This document shows, piece after piece, positions 10,953 to 19,900 of a stretch of DNA of 64,000 nt. The notes below the pieces were generated by a model. That model did no database searches and was not told the DNA's origin. It saw nothing but the letters and a program-made list of their open reading frames with translations. The translations under genes and the position numbers were made by a program. How positions within the stretch are numbered: the first letter of the stretch is position 1; each line of letters opens with the position of its first letter. Source of the stretch: LD21 sp963715785 (GTDB taxonomy: Bacteria; Bacteroidota; Bacteroidia; Bacteroidales; VadinHA17); NCBI GenBank assembly GCA_963715785.1, contig OY970276.1, forward strand, positions 4,278,001 to 4,342,000. The letters are read 5' to 3'.

Positions 10953-12323
10953 ATGCAGATAAGGACCAGGTTAACATTGCAGTTTCTCCTGATTGGAGGC
11001 GGGATTATGATCATTGCATCAGTTGCAATCTTTTATTATTCGGCGAAGTTCCGGAGGGTAGATTTTTATACACATCTTCGCGACAGAGCGGTAAGTACGG
11101 CCAATGTACTCTTTAACACCGATGTTGTAGATGCCAGCAGGATCCTCAGGATCGAAAAGGAAAGTCCGGTATTCCTGGAAGATGAAAAGATAATGATTCT
11201 GAATTTCAGAGATGATACTGTATACAATTCCGATGGGAATTCACCTATAAAAATAAAGAATAATGTTATTCAGAAAGTTCGCCAGGGCTATGATATTACA
11301 TACAAACAAGGCGCATATGATGTACTGGCAATCCTGTACTTCACCAAATACGACAGGTTTGTAATAGTCACCGCTGCTATCGACGCCGCCGGCACATTGT
11401 ACCTTGAAAAACTAAAAATCAATCTTATAATGGTCTGTCTTGCCAGTCTGCTGATATTTTTTATCGCAGGATGGATATATTCAGGAAGAGCGCTCAAACC
11501 TATATCTGATGTTGTAAATAAAGTGGAAGACATCTCCATAACCAGCCTGAATTTAAGGGTATTTGAGGGCAACGGCAAAGATGAGATAGGAAAGCTTGCA
11601 AATACATTTAATAAGATGCTCGAACGACTTGAAACATCATTTGGCATGCAGAAAAGCTTCATATCAAATGCTTCACATGAGCTCAGAACTCCCCTGACAT
11701 CAATAAACGGACAACTTGAAGTCCTTATGATGAAAGACAGGTCAGCAGAAGAATACAAGACAGCCCTGGAATCAGTACTTGACGACATTAAATCGCTTAT
11801 AATACTATCGAACAGGCTATTGCTGATCGCCCGTACAAGCGCGGAAGGTCCGATGAATTTCAATAAAAAAATCAGGATCGATGAAATTCTGTGGCAGGCT
11901 CAGGAAGAGATAACCCGGTTCAACAGCGAGTACCGTATCAATATATCCATTGATAATTCGCTTACCGATTCGGATCAGATGGTGGTAGTCGGTGACGAAA
12001 ACCTGCTAAGGGTAGCCGTCTCCAATATCATTGATAATGCCTGCAAATACTCACAAAATCATTTGGTTGACATAAAATTCAGACATATAGATAAATTTAT
12101 TGAGGTCGTTTTTGAGGATAGCGGGATAGGCATTTCTGAGGCAGATCAGCAGAAGATTTTTGAGCCTTTCTACCGGGGCTCAAATACAATTACAATACCG
12201 GGCACAGGGATAGGCCTTGCCCTTGTTAATCAGATAATTAAAAATCATTACGGAACCGTTAAACTTGAATCTCAGTTAAACAAAGGGACGAGAGTTTCAA
12301 TTTTGCTGCCGACAGCATCGTAG
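10953..12323 (+). CDS. Membrane sensor histidine kinase
   Basis: Partner of the preceding regulator. I choose the ATG at 10953, one base after the regulator stop; a TTG at 10926 would overlap the regulator and add nine residues. The 456-residue protein has a first membrane segment (about 11-30), an extracytoplasmic sensor region (about 31-153), a second membrane segment (about 155-178), a HAMP domain, and a HisKA domain with the phosphorylated H242 in SNASHELRTPLTS. The ATPase domain has the N box (VSNIIDNACKYS), DSGIGIS and GTGIGLALV, so all catalytic parts are present. The stop codon is embedded in the left arm of a 23-bp inverted repeat belonging to a MITE-like element. Confidence 0.95.
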   Translation: MQIRTRLTLQFLLIGGGIMIIASVAIFYYSAKFRRVDFYTHLRDRAVSTANVLFNTDVVDASRILRIEKESPVFLEDEKIMILNFRDDTVYNSDGNSPIKIKNNVIQKVRQGYDITYKQGAYDVLAILYFTKYDRFVIVTAAIDAAGTLYLEKLKINLIMVCLASLLIFFIAGWIYSGRALKPISDVVNKVEDISITSLNLRVFEGNGKDEIGKLANTFNKMLERLETSFGMQKSFISNASHELRTPLTSINGQLEVLMMKDRSAEEYKTALESVLDDIKSLIILSNRLLLIARTSAEGPMNFNKKIRIDEILWQAQEEITRFNSEYRINISIDNSLTDSDQMVVVGDENLLRVAVSNIIDNACKYSQNHLVDIKFRHIDKFIEVVFEDSGIGISEADQQKIFEPFYRGSNTITIPGTGIGLALVNQIIKNHYGTVKLESQLNKGTRVSILLPTAS

Positions 12324-12469
12324 AGGCTGTCTCAAAAGTCAAAAATTGTTTTAATTCTTTCTCTGTGTTGCTCTGTGTCTTCTCTGTGCCACTCTGTGTA
12401 ACAAATAATTAAGAACTTACACAGAGATCACAGAGTCCCTCCCAGAACTTTTGAGACAGCCTCTACGAT
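12317..12469. repeat. MITE-like inverted-repeat element, copy A
   Basis: Perfect 23-bp terminal inverted repeats (12317-12339 and 12447-12469) enclose 107 bases. The core ends read GAGGCTGTCTCAAAAGT and its complement, each flanked by TA, which would suit a TA target duplication. Inside, CTCTGTGNNN repeats four times with a 10-bp period (12361-12400) and faces CACAGAG units on the other side (12420-12436). A second copy lies at 57757-57919; the two share an identical stretch of about 28 bases around 12400-12427 and 57840-57867. It carries no open frame. The left arm overlaps the last codons and stop of the histidine kinase gene. Confidence 0.85.
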
Positions 12470-12618
12470 TTGGGGTTTCCATAATTTTAATTCTTTTTTA
12501 ATTTCATTTTAATCCTCATTTAATAGCGCGGTAGTATCATTGCATATGTTAGTTTTTTAAATAGGGTTCACAATTTTCTTTTTTTGCATAGTCAGGTTCG
12601 TTTTTAGTTTACGGTAAA

Positions 12619-12643
12619 TATTGTCGGGTCAATCCCGACAATA
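12619..12643. repeat. Perfect 10-bp hairpin in the spacer before the CRTAC1 gene
   Basis: TATTGTCGGG and its complement CCCGACAATA flank a five-base loop. There is no T-run typical of a terminator. Apart from this and the MITE-like element, the 12470-12795 spacer is AT-rich and shows nothing I recognise; it should hold the promoter of the downstream gene block. Confidence 0.6.
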
Positions 12644-12795
12644 AAATAAGGTAGTAGGTTTTACAAGTTAGGTCGTAGGGTAAAGGGTAATTTATAATTA
12701 TTATATTTACGGCTTTTTGATTTGTAGAGTCTGCTTTTTGTTTTAACTGAACACTGATCACGATATTATTCATAAAAGATAACCTGACCATATTT

Positions 12796-14481
12796 ATGAA
12801 AAAGAACCTCTGTTACAATTCCGGTAATCCAATTTTTTTCATCCTTCTGTTTATCGCATTTCTGACATTTTCATCATGTCAGTCAAGAAACTCATCTTCC
12901 TCCGGATCAGCTTTAACCGCTCCGGCTGCAGATGATGAGTATTTTCAGGAGATAGGTCCACAGATCGGACTGGATTTTGTTCACTCTGTTGGAGAAGATC
13001 ATTTGAACAATATTATTGAATCAGTTGGTGGTGGTGCTGCCTTTCTCGATTACGATCAGGACGGATACATGGATATTTATGTATGCAGCGGTACCTGGAT
13101 TGAAGGACTCGTCAAGACCAAAAAGCCCGATGATTTGCCGCATAACCATTTATATCACAACCTGGGGAATGGCACATATGAAGATGTCACCAAAAAAGCA
13201 GACGTTGGCGGTCCCTGGTACAGTATGGGGGTTACGATCGGTGATTACAATAATGACGGATACCCCGATATCTATCTTTCTAATTATGGACCGAACGTAC
13301 TATATAAGAATAATGGAAACGGGACTTTTACAAACGTCACAAAACGGGCCGGCATAAGTGGTGGAAGGGAATGCAGCGTAGGCGCTACATGGCTTGATTA
13401 TGATAATGATGGTTTTCTTGATCTGTATGTAGGCAATTACCTGACTTTTGATCCTGATTATAAATATTATTATGCTCCTGATGGTTTTCCGGCACCATTA
13501 GCATATGACGCCCAGCCTGATGTTCTTTATCATAACAATGGTGATGGCACTTTCGAAGATGTGACAAAAAAGATGGGAATTGTTGATAATGACGGAAGAG
13601 CAATGGGCGTTGGGGCTGTTGACTATGATAATGATGGTTTCATGGATATTTTTGTAGCTAATGATCATACACTCAATTACCTATGGCATAACGACGGAGG
13701 AAAGGGCTTCTCTAACAGAGGCACTATGTCGGGAACAGCATTCAGCCAGGCAGGTGAAGCAACTGTAAGCATGTCGGTTGACTTTGCAGATTATAATGGC
13801 GACGGGCTGATTGATATGTTTAAATCTGACGACAGCTATTGCTCATTATTCGAAAACCAGGGAAACGGAATCTTCACCGACAAGGCGAATGCTGCCGGTA
13901 TATCAATGGCTACAGCACAATTTGTAGGGTGGTCCTCATCTTTTTTTGACTATGATAACGATGGGTTAATAGACCTCTTTAAAGTCAATGGCGCACTTAA
14001 GCACCTCTATGGCATGGAGGATCAGATATTTAAAAACGAAGGGAACGGGAAATTCAGGGATATATCCCTGGAATTAGGGAAATATTTCAAGAAAGAGCTG
14101 GTCGGACGAGGATTATGCCTTGGTGATTATGACAATGATGGCGACATTGATGCATTTATTGTTAATTTAAATGATCATGCTGTTTTTCTGAGAAACAATA
14201 AGGGGAATCAAAATAACTGGCTGATTATTAATCTGATCGGAACAACAAGTAACAGGGATGGCCTGGGTTCAAGGGTTAAGATAATTTCGGGGGGCAAAAC
14301 GCAGACAGCCCAGAAGGTAAGTACGAATGGATATCTGTCGCAAAATGACCCGAGATTGCATTTTGGCCTGGGGAAAAATGAGATGGTTGACAGTATTGAA
14401 ATAAGATGGCTGTCAGGCAAAGTGCAGGTTTTGGAGAACATCAAAGCTAATCAGATTCTTACAGTTAAAGAACCCAAATAA
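12796..14481 (+). CDS. CRTAC1-like VCBS/FG-GAP lipoprotein with ASPIC/UnbV domain
   Basis: First gene of a twelve-gene same-strand block. The 561-residue protein has a lipoprotein signal with lipobox TFSSC (C28). Its body is a beta-propeller made of FG-GAP/VCBS repeats, each with a calcium loop of the form D-x-D-x-D-G (YDQDGYMDIY, YNNDGYPDIY, YDNDGFLDLY, YDNDGDIDAF). The C-terminal ASPIC/UnbV domain contains LHFGLGKNEMVDSIEIRWLSG. The human relative CRTAC1 is an extracellular matrix protein; bacterial members are exported and of unknown function. The protein should be envelope-anchored, possibly on the surface. The next gene starts 11 bases later, so co-transcription is likely. It is the same architecture as the protein at 27087-28751. 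Confidence 0.9.
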   Translation: MKKNLCYNSGNPIFFILLFIAFLTFSSCQSRNSSSSGSALTAPAADDEYFQEIGPQIGLDFVHSVGEDHLNNIIESVGGGAAFLDYDQDGYMDIYVCSGTWIEGLVKTKKPDDLPHNHLYHNLGNGTYEDVTKKADVGGPWYSMGVTIGDYNNDGYPDIYLSNYGPNVLYKNNGNGTFTNVTKRAGISGGRECSVGATWLDYDNDGFLDLYVGNYLTFDPDYKYYYAPDGFPAPLAYDAQPDVLYHNNGDGTFEDVTKKMGIVDNDGRAMGVGAVDYDNDGFMDIFVANDHTLNYLWHNDGGKGFSNRGTMSGTAFSQAGEATVSMSVDFADYNGDGLIDMFKSDDSYCSLFENQGNGIFTDKANAAGISMATAQFVGWSSSFFDYDNDGLIDLFKVNGALKHLYGMEDQIFKNEGNGKFRDISLELGKYFKKELVGRGLCLGDYDNDGDIDAFIVNLNDHAVFLRNNKGNQNNWLIINLIGTTSNRDGLGSRVKIISGGKTQTAQKVSTNGYLSQNDPRLHFGLGKNEMVDSIEIRWLSGKVQVLENIKANQILTVKEPK

Positions 14482-14492
14482 AAAACAATTTT

Positions 14493-15917
14493 ATGTATCG
14501 GAAAAAAACAGCTGGAGTCTTATTTATCATATTTGCCATTGGATCTTCAGGATTTATTTTATCATCATGTAAGGCAAAATTCAGGGAGGGTATGATTATA
14601 CTTACAGAGGTGATGGGAAATATCAATAATACTGATTATGTAAATGATGATGCATGGCCTCAGTCACGCATTATTGCACTCGACCCTGAAAATCCGGAGA
14701 AACCGGTGAAGATAATTTCAGGAGACTTTTACTCAGCCAGGTCGAAGGAGATTTCATATGACGGAAGATCACTTCTCTTTGTTGCTCAAAAGAATCAAAA
14801 CGATCCGTGGCAGCTGTGGGAAATGAATCTTAAAAATTCTAAAATCAGAAAGGTTATATCCTCAACAGAAAACTGCACCGATCCGGCTTATTTGCCGGGT
14901 GGCCGATTGGTATTCAGCAAATCAGTTACAAATGACTCGTTAAAATCGGGACATTCACTTTTTACCGCCAATATCGATGGCACTGATATTAAAAGAATAA
15001 CATTCAATCCTTCTACATATTTTGCTTCCGGGGTTCTAAATGATGGCCGTGTTTTGAGTATCTCAAAACAGGTTTATCCCCATCAGAAAGCTGCTTTACT
15101 TATGGTGATGAGACCAGATGGTACAAAGTCTGAACTCTTTTACCAGGGCAATATTGGCACTTCATTATTAAGCCGGGCATATGAAACAATGGATAGAAAA
15201 ATAGTCTTCATTGAATCAGACAAGCCAAATCAGCAGGGAGGTGATATAATTTCAATTAATTACAACCGTCCTTTACATTCCCGTGAAAATCTCACAGCTC
15301 AAATTCAGGGTGATTTTAATGCTGTCTTTCCTCTTCAGTCAGGTAATTTTTTGGTTTCATATCGAAAGTCTGATTCCGAGAGGTACTCATTATACAAATT
15401 TGATCCCGCAAAAAAAGTTCTGGGACCGGTGCTTCATTCCGATGCAGGTTGCAATGAAATGGAAGCTGTTGAGGTAAAAGTGCACGAAAGACCAAAGAAA
15501 CTGCCAACTGAAGTGTTCATGGAAATCAAAACCGGATTAATAGTCTGCCAGGATGTCAATCTCGTTGATCCGCAAATATCGCGTACCTCTCCGCCCCCGA
15601 CAAAGACCGCATATATTGAAATTATGGGAGTAGACTCCTTACTTGGGGTTATTCAGCCTGAGAATGACGGTTCGTTTTATATGAAAGTCATTGCCAACAA
15701 ACCCTTTCAGATTAGGTCTGTGAACAAAGAGGGACATATTACCCAGAAGTGTGACTGGATATGGTTGCGTCCCAATGAACGCCGTGGATGCGTTGGCTGC
15801 CACGAAAATCATGAGCTTGTACCCGAGAACAGGATACCTTTAGCTGTAAAAAAATCTCCGATAAATGTTCCGACACATGTAGATAAAATTATAGAAAAAT
15901 TTATTGATACAGAATAA
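14493..15917 (+). CDS. Monoheme lipoprotein resembling the hydrazine synthase alpha subunit
   Basis: The 474-residue product has a lipoprotein signal (lipobox LSSC, C26), then a TolB/WD-type propeller region with repeated phrases such as SYDGRSLLFVAQ and LPGGRLVFSK. The C-terminal part carries a c-type heme site CVGCH at residues 433-437 within WLRPNERRGCVGCHENHE. That stretch is typical of the family annotated as 'hydrazine synthase alpha subunit middle domain', which is widespread outside anammox bacteria. True hydrazine synthase has further subunits and hemes that I do not see here, so the role is unknown; electron transfer or redox chemistry at the envelope is a fair inference. It ends three bases before the next cytochrome gene, implying joint expression. 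Confidence 0.8.
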   Translation: MYRKKTAGVLFIIFAIGSSGFILSSCKAKFREGMIILTEVMGNINNTDYVNDDAWPQSRIIALDPENPEKPVKIISGDFYSARSKEISYDGRSLLFVAQKNQNDPWQLWEMNLKNSKIRKVISSTENCTDPAYLPGGRLVFSKSVTNDSLKSGHSLFTANIDGTDIKRITFNPSTYFASGVLNDGRVLSISKQVYPHQKAALLMVMRPDGTKSELFYQGNIGTSLLSRAYETMDRKIVFIESDKPNQQGGDIISINYNRPLHSRENLTAQIQGDFNAVFPLQSGNFLVSYRKSDSERYSLYKFDPAKKVLGPVLHSDAGCNEMEAVEVKVHERPKKLPTEVFMEIKTGLIVCQDVNLVDPQISRTSPPPTKTAYIEIMGVDSLLGVIQPENDGSFYMKVIANKPFQIRSVNKEGHITQKCDWIWLRPNERRGCVGCHENHELVPENRIPLAVKKSPINVPTHVDKIIEKFIDTE

Positions 15918-15919
15918 TT

Positions 15920-17974
15920 ATGAAGAGATCGACTATATTAATTCGTCTGTCGGGAATCATTCTTGTCCTTGCTCTTATCATCTCTTTTCCGGGGCGAAAA
16001 TGGGCCAGGGCACATGTAAACGAAAAAACAGCCACAACCGATCATCCGCTTTTATGTACCTCATGCCACCTCTATACTCAGAAAACCGGCATTATTTCAA
16101 AACTGATAAATGCAGACTATTTATCACCATTTAACCTTGCTGTTTCCTCAGATGGTAAAAGGTTATATGTTGTTGCACAGGAAGCCAATGCTTTGTTGGT
16201 TGTTGATGCTGAAAATAAAAAAGTACTGAATAAGATAATGGTCGGAGTACAACCACATTCAGTAATACTCAGTAAAGACGGAGAAAAAGCGTATGTCAGC
16301 AATCAATGGGCTGATAATGTTTCGGTAATCGATCTTGCTTCTCAAAAAGTCATAGATACACTGAAAACAGGAAACGGGCCTGCAGGGCTTTCGCTGAGCG
16401 CAGACGGACGATCACTCTACGCTGTTAATTCTTATTCTTCAGATATTTCCGTTTTCGACCTGAGTACCGGAGAAGAGATAAAAAGGCTTGCAGCCGGGAA
16501 CAATCCGACAGGGATAAAATTATCTCCTGAAGGGAAAGAACTTTATGTAACCAGCCGGCGTGCGAATATTGTTCCATATGGAAAACCCGTTGTAACCGAA
16601 CTCACCATAATCAATGACAGTATACAGAGAGTCAGCGAATATAAAAATATGGAATCGGCAGATTTGATGGAAAATGTTGCTTTCACTCCCACAGGTGACC
16701 TTGGATTTGTTACGCTGGTCCGTCCGAAAAACCTCATGCCTGCCATACAGGTTGAACAGGGATGGATGATGACCTTTGGTATTGGTGTAATCGACAGAAA
16801 AAACAATAACAGGGTGATTCAGTTACCGACGGATGAGCCCAATCAGTATTATTCTGATCCCTTCGGCATCGTTATAACCCCTGATGGAAAGAAAGCCTTT
16901 ATTTCAAGCTCCGGCGCTGATCGTATTTCAGTAATAAATATTGACTCTGTAAGGTCATTAATGTCAGCTGCAGATACTGAAATGCTAAATTCTTATTCAG
17001 ATGATCTGGGTTTAAGCAGTCATTTTATCATTAAACGCATTACTACGGGAGCTAATCCAAAAGGACTTGCACTGTCGCCTGATGGTAAAATATTATATGT
17101 TGCTGAGACTCTCGAAGACAAGCTAGCCATGATTAATACTGAAACGCTTGAGACAATTTCAACTATTGACCTTGGCGGACCCCGAAGAATTACAGTAGCA
17201 CGTCAGGGCCGCAGACTTTTTAATAATGCCGGGCACACTTTTCAGAATCAGTACTGTTGCTATACCTGTCACCCTGATATGCACGAGGATGGCCTGGTTT
17301 ATAATATGGCAGGCAAAGACATGGGGCGTAATGTGACAAATACTGAGACTTTACGCGATATAAGCGAGACAGCTCCATTTAAATGGACAGGAACAAATAT
17401 GACTGTATATAAACAAGACGGTATGCGTTTTTCTACCTTTCTTACAAGAACTGAAACATTTAGCTACAAAGACCTCGATGCACTGGCTGCATATATCCTC
17501 ACAGGAATTCATTACCCTCCTAATCTTCTATATAATCCTAATGGTGAATTAACTGCATCGCAGCTCCATGGAAAGGCTATTTTTGAACGTTCAGTGGATA
17601 ATTTTGGTAAGGAAATACCTGTAAATAATCGTTGCATAACCTGTCACCCGGCTCCTTATTATACAAACAAAAAACTTGAATACGTAAGCACGCTGTCCAG
17701 AACAGACGATTCCGTATTATTTGATACTCCTCAACTTACGAATATATATGCTTCACCCCCCTATTTGCATGACGGACGCGCCGCCACCTTAGAGGAAATA
17801 TGGACCAAATATGGCAAGGATGATAAACACGGATTAGCCGGAGATATGACAAAAAATGATCTTAATGATCTGGTCGATTATCTTAAATCACTCAGATCAC
17901 CGGAATACGATCTGACAACTTCAAAAAAACAACATGTTTCAAAAATACAACATACTTCAAATACATCTTATTAA
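15920..17974 (+). CDS. Triheme beta-propeller cytochrome with peroxidase/MauG-like C-terminus
   Basis: The 684-residue protein has an N-terminal hydrophobic export segment and three c-type heme motifs: CTSCH (46-50), CYTCH (447-451) and CITCH (572-576). Between the first and second lies a YVTN-type seven-bladed propeller (LSKDGEKAYVSNQWADNVSVIDL and similar blades). The C-terminal third looks like diheme cytochrome c peroxidase/MauG proteins, with the signature TPQLTNIYASPPYLHDGRAATLEE, altered only slightly. MauG relatives oxidise H2O2 or modify protein residues; whether this one does either is unknown. It follows the HzsA-like gene by two bases and precedes a propeller protein by 11, so it is inside an operon of exported redox proteins. 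Confidence 0.85.
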   Translation: MKRSTILIRLSGIILVLALIISFPGRKWARAHVNEKTATTDHPLLCTSCHLYTQKTGIISKLINADYLSPFNLAVSSDGKRLYVVAQEANALLVVDAENKKVLNKIMVGVQPHSVILSKDGEKAYVSNQWADNVSVIDLASQKVIDTLKTGNGPAGLSLSADGRSLYAVNSYSSDISVFDLSTGEEIKRLAAGNNPTGIKLSPEGKELYVTSRRANIVPYGKPVVTELTIINDSIQRVSEYKNMESADLMENVAFTPTGDLGFVTLVRPKNLMPAIQVEQGWMMTFGIGVIDRKNNNRVIQLPTDEPNQYYSDPFGIVITPDGKKAFISSSGADRISVINIDSVRSLMSAADTEMLNSYSDDLGLSSHFIIKRITTGANPKGLALSPDGKILYVAETLEDKLAMINTETLETISTIDLGGPRRITVARQGRRLFNNAGHTFQNQYCCYTCHPDMHEDGLVYNMAGKDMGRNVTNTETLRDISETAPFKWTGTNMTVYKQDGMRFSTFLTRTETFSYKDLDALAAYILTGIHYPPNLLYNPNGELTASQLHGKAIFERSVDNFGKEIPVNNRCITCHPAPYYTNKKLEYVSTLSRTDDSVLFDTPQLTNIYASPPYLHDGRAATLEEIWTKYGKDDKHGLAGDMTKNDLNDLVDYLKSLRSPEYDLTTSKKQHVSKIQHTSNTSY

Positions 17975-17985
17975 GACGGGAAATT

Positions 17986-19215
17986 ATGAAAAAAAGAATA
18001 CAACGAAATTTCTTTAAACGTACAGCATTTGCCGCTGTGATTTTAAGTATGAGTTCAATGGGGTTCATTCTGGGTCAGAAACAAACCACCAGTATGAATT
18101 CTCAACCAGCCAATAAACAGGCAAAAGCTGAGAATTCAAAAATAATTTCTGAAAAGAACATTTCCATTGATGAAATGGTCAAAGATGCAAAACCAATGCC
18201 GGTATATGGTCACTGGCGCAATTTCACCACCAAGGATGGCTTGCCTTCAAACAAAGCCTACACTGTCCGTATCGACGGTGACAGGGTGTTGGTCGGAACG
18301 CATGAAGGTCTTTCAGTATATGAGAATGGCAAATGGCGCACTTATACAACTAAGGATGGCCTGCCGCATAATGGAATTGTTTCAATTGATGTCAGCAAAC
18401 TTACAGGAGATGTATGGATCGGAACTTTGGGCGGATTAAGCCGGTGGTCGGCAGGTAAGTTTGAAAACTTCACCCAGTTCAACAGCGGAATGCCCAATGA
18501 CCTGGTTTATTGTGTATTTTGTGACGGTAAAGATGTCTGGGTTGCAACAGGTGGTGGCGCCGGTCACTATGATACATATACAAAACAATGGGAGATATTC
18601 ACAGAGAAAAATGCTCCCATGCATGAGCCCTGGACCTATGGTGTTTCCGGATCTGATGGAAAGATATATATTGCTGCCTGGGGGGGAGGCGTTATAGAAT
18701 ATAATACGAAAACCAAACAATTCAGGGATTATGTTGATCCTGATGGCTTTATGGAAATTGATCTTCAGCCGGATGATGGCGTAGTGCATGATATAACTAC
18801 AGCAACATCATATGTAGATGGTATCTTATGGGTTTCAACATACTTTGGGATGAGCCGGTATGATGGCAAAAACTGGAAGGGCTACTTTGATCACGACAGC
18901 GGCCTGGCAAGCAACTTTATTAACTTTGTCAGGGCTGAGGGTCAGGTTGTGTATATTTGCAGTGATCAGGGATTAAGCAGTACTAACGGCACCAGTTGGG
19001 TAACATATAAGAAAAATGACAATAGCCAGGATGGAATGGCTATCATCAAGAATTTTGGCCGTATCTATGATAGCACCACCTATCAAAAAACGACCAGGGA
19101 AATACCATTATCACCATCTATCGCACATAATTTTATAATTGGTGTCGATGCCGACGATAAATACCTGTGGGTTGCAACTGAAGGTGGTGTAAGCCGGGGA
19201 GAACTGCTGAAATAG
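17986..19215 (+). CDS. Exported Reg_prop-type beta-propeller protein
   Basis: The 409-residue protein begins with a positively charged signal sequence ending near residue 30 (GFILGQ). The rest consists of two-component-regulator-propeller (Reg_prop) blades: WRNFTTKDGLPSN, WRTYTTKDGLPHN, GDVWIGTLGGLSRW, KDVWVATGGGAGHY, KYLWVATEGGVSRG. In hybrid sensors these blades form the periplasmic ligand-binding part; here no membrane, kinase or DNA-binding domain follows, so it is a stand-alone secreted or periplasmic propeller. The position between a triheme cytochrome and cytoplasmic enzymes suggests a partner or scaffold role, but that is inference. Confidence 0.85.
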   Translation: MKKRIQRNFFKRTAFAAVILSMSSMGFILGQKQTTSMNSQPANKQAKAENSKIISEKNISIDEMVKDAKPMPVYGHWRNFTTKDGLPSNKAYTVRIDGDRVLVGTHEGLSVYENGKWRTYTTKDGLPHNGIVSIDVSKLTGDVWIGTLGGLSRWSAGKFENFTQFNSGMPNDLVYCVFCDGKDVWVATGGGAGHYDTYTKQWEIFTEKNAPMHEPWTYGVSGSDGKIYIAAWGGGVIEYNTKTKQFRDYVDPDGFMEIDLQPDDGVVHDITTATSYVDGILWVSTYFGMSRYDGKNWKGYFDHDSGLASNFINFVRAEGQVVYICSDQGLSSTNGTSWVTYKKNDNSQDGMAIIKNFGRIYDSTTYQKTTREIPLSPSIAHNFIIGVDADDKYLWVATEGGVSRGELLK

Positions 19216-19223
19216 ATGGAAAA

Positions 19224-19271
19224 CTGAAGAGTTGAAGGGTTGAAAAGTTGAAGAGTTGAAAAGTTGGAAAA
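19224..19271 (+). repeat. 8-bp tandem repeat (TTGAARRG)x6
   Basis: Six consecutive 8-bp units: CTGAAGAG, TTGAAGGG, TTGAAAAG, TTGAAGAG, TTGAAAAG, TTGGAAAA. They begin nine bases after the propeller gene stop and end 25 bases before the RidA-like gene. There is no dyad symmetry. Confidence 0.85.
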
Positions 19272-19296
19272 ATATAAATTATAAAGGTTTGAACAA

Positions 19297-19890
19297 ATGG
19301 AAATCGCTGAAATAATGGAGGAAAAAAAGTTATTGATAGATCTGTCAAAACTTACAGATGGAGAACGCGAGGAAATGAAAAAACTCAGGATTTTATCTGA
19401 TGATAATAAAATTATCAGAAATGTTTATCCTCCTCTCCATAAGAAACGGCCTCCTATTGAAAAACATGTGGTACATGCTCCGAATGTAATCAATGAAGCC
19501 TATGATTATCAGAAGCCCTCATCCTTTTCAAGAGCGCTGCGCCTCGATTTTGGCGGACATAAGGTTCTGCTTATCTCGGGAACTGCCAGCGTGAATGAAG
19601 AGGGTAAAGCTGAGCATATTGGTGATTTCAAGGCCCAGCTCTGGCGAACCTATGTTAATATTACCAACCTTCTCGAAGCTGAGGGAATGACCTGGCATGA
19701 TGTTGTCAGAACGACAAATTACCTGAGGGATATTGAAAGGGATTATACCGAATTCAATAAGATCCGCACGTCATTTTATCAATGGATGAATCTTGATCCC
19801 CTTCCTGCTAGCACAGGAATCCAGGCACGACTTTGCTGGGAGACTCTGCTCGTTGAGATTGAGACTTATGCTATATGTAAAATAATTTAA
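19297..19890 (+). CDS. RidA/YjgF-fold protein, chorismatase-like
   Basis: The 197-residue cytoplasmic protein has about 70 N-terminal residues of unclear nature followed by a RidA/YjgF-type domain. The motifs VLLISGTASVNEEG and LDPLPASTGIQARLCWETLLVEIETYA resemble chorismatases of the FkbO/Hyg5/XanB2 group, which hydrolyse chorismate to hydroxybenzoate or dihydrodienes, more than they resemble standard RidA deaminases. Those enzymes are longer (about 330 residues), so this could be a shortened relative or simply a RidA variant. A DAHP synthase, which feeds the chorismate pathway, lies two genes downstream. The first ATG (19297) is used; another in-frame ATG is at 19315. It lies 11 bases before a binding-protein gene. 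Confidence 0.65.
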   Translation: MEIAEIMEEKKLLIDLSKLTDGEREEMKKLRILSDDNKIIRNVYPPLHKKRPPIEKHVVHAPNVINEAYDYQKPSSFSRALRLDFGGHKVLLISGTASVNEEGKAEHIGDFKAQLWRTYVNITNLLEAEGMTWHDVVRTTNYLRDIERDYTEFNKIRTSFYQWMNLDPLPASTGIQARLCWETLLVEIETYAICKII

Positions 19891-19900
19891 TGCTAAGAAT

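Noticed and set aside
12361..12436. CTCTGTG repeats considered as a CRISPR array
   Set aside because: The period is only 10 bp, there are no unique spacers of 25-40 bases, and no cas genes are nearby.
14493..15917. True hydrazine synthase and anammox metabolism
   Set aside because: Only one heme site and only the HzsA-like part is present, without the beta/gamma subunits or hydrazine dehydrogenase; this family is widespread outside anammox bacteria.
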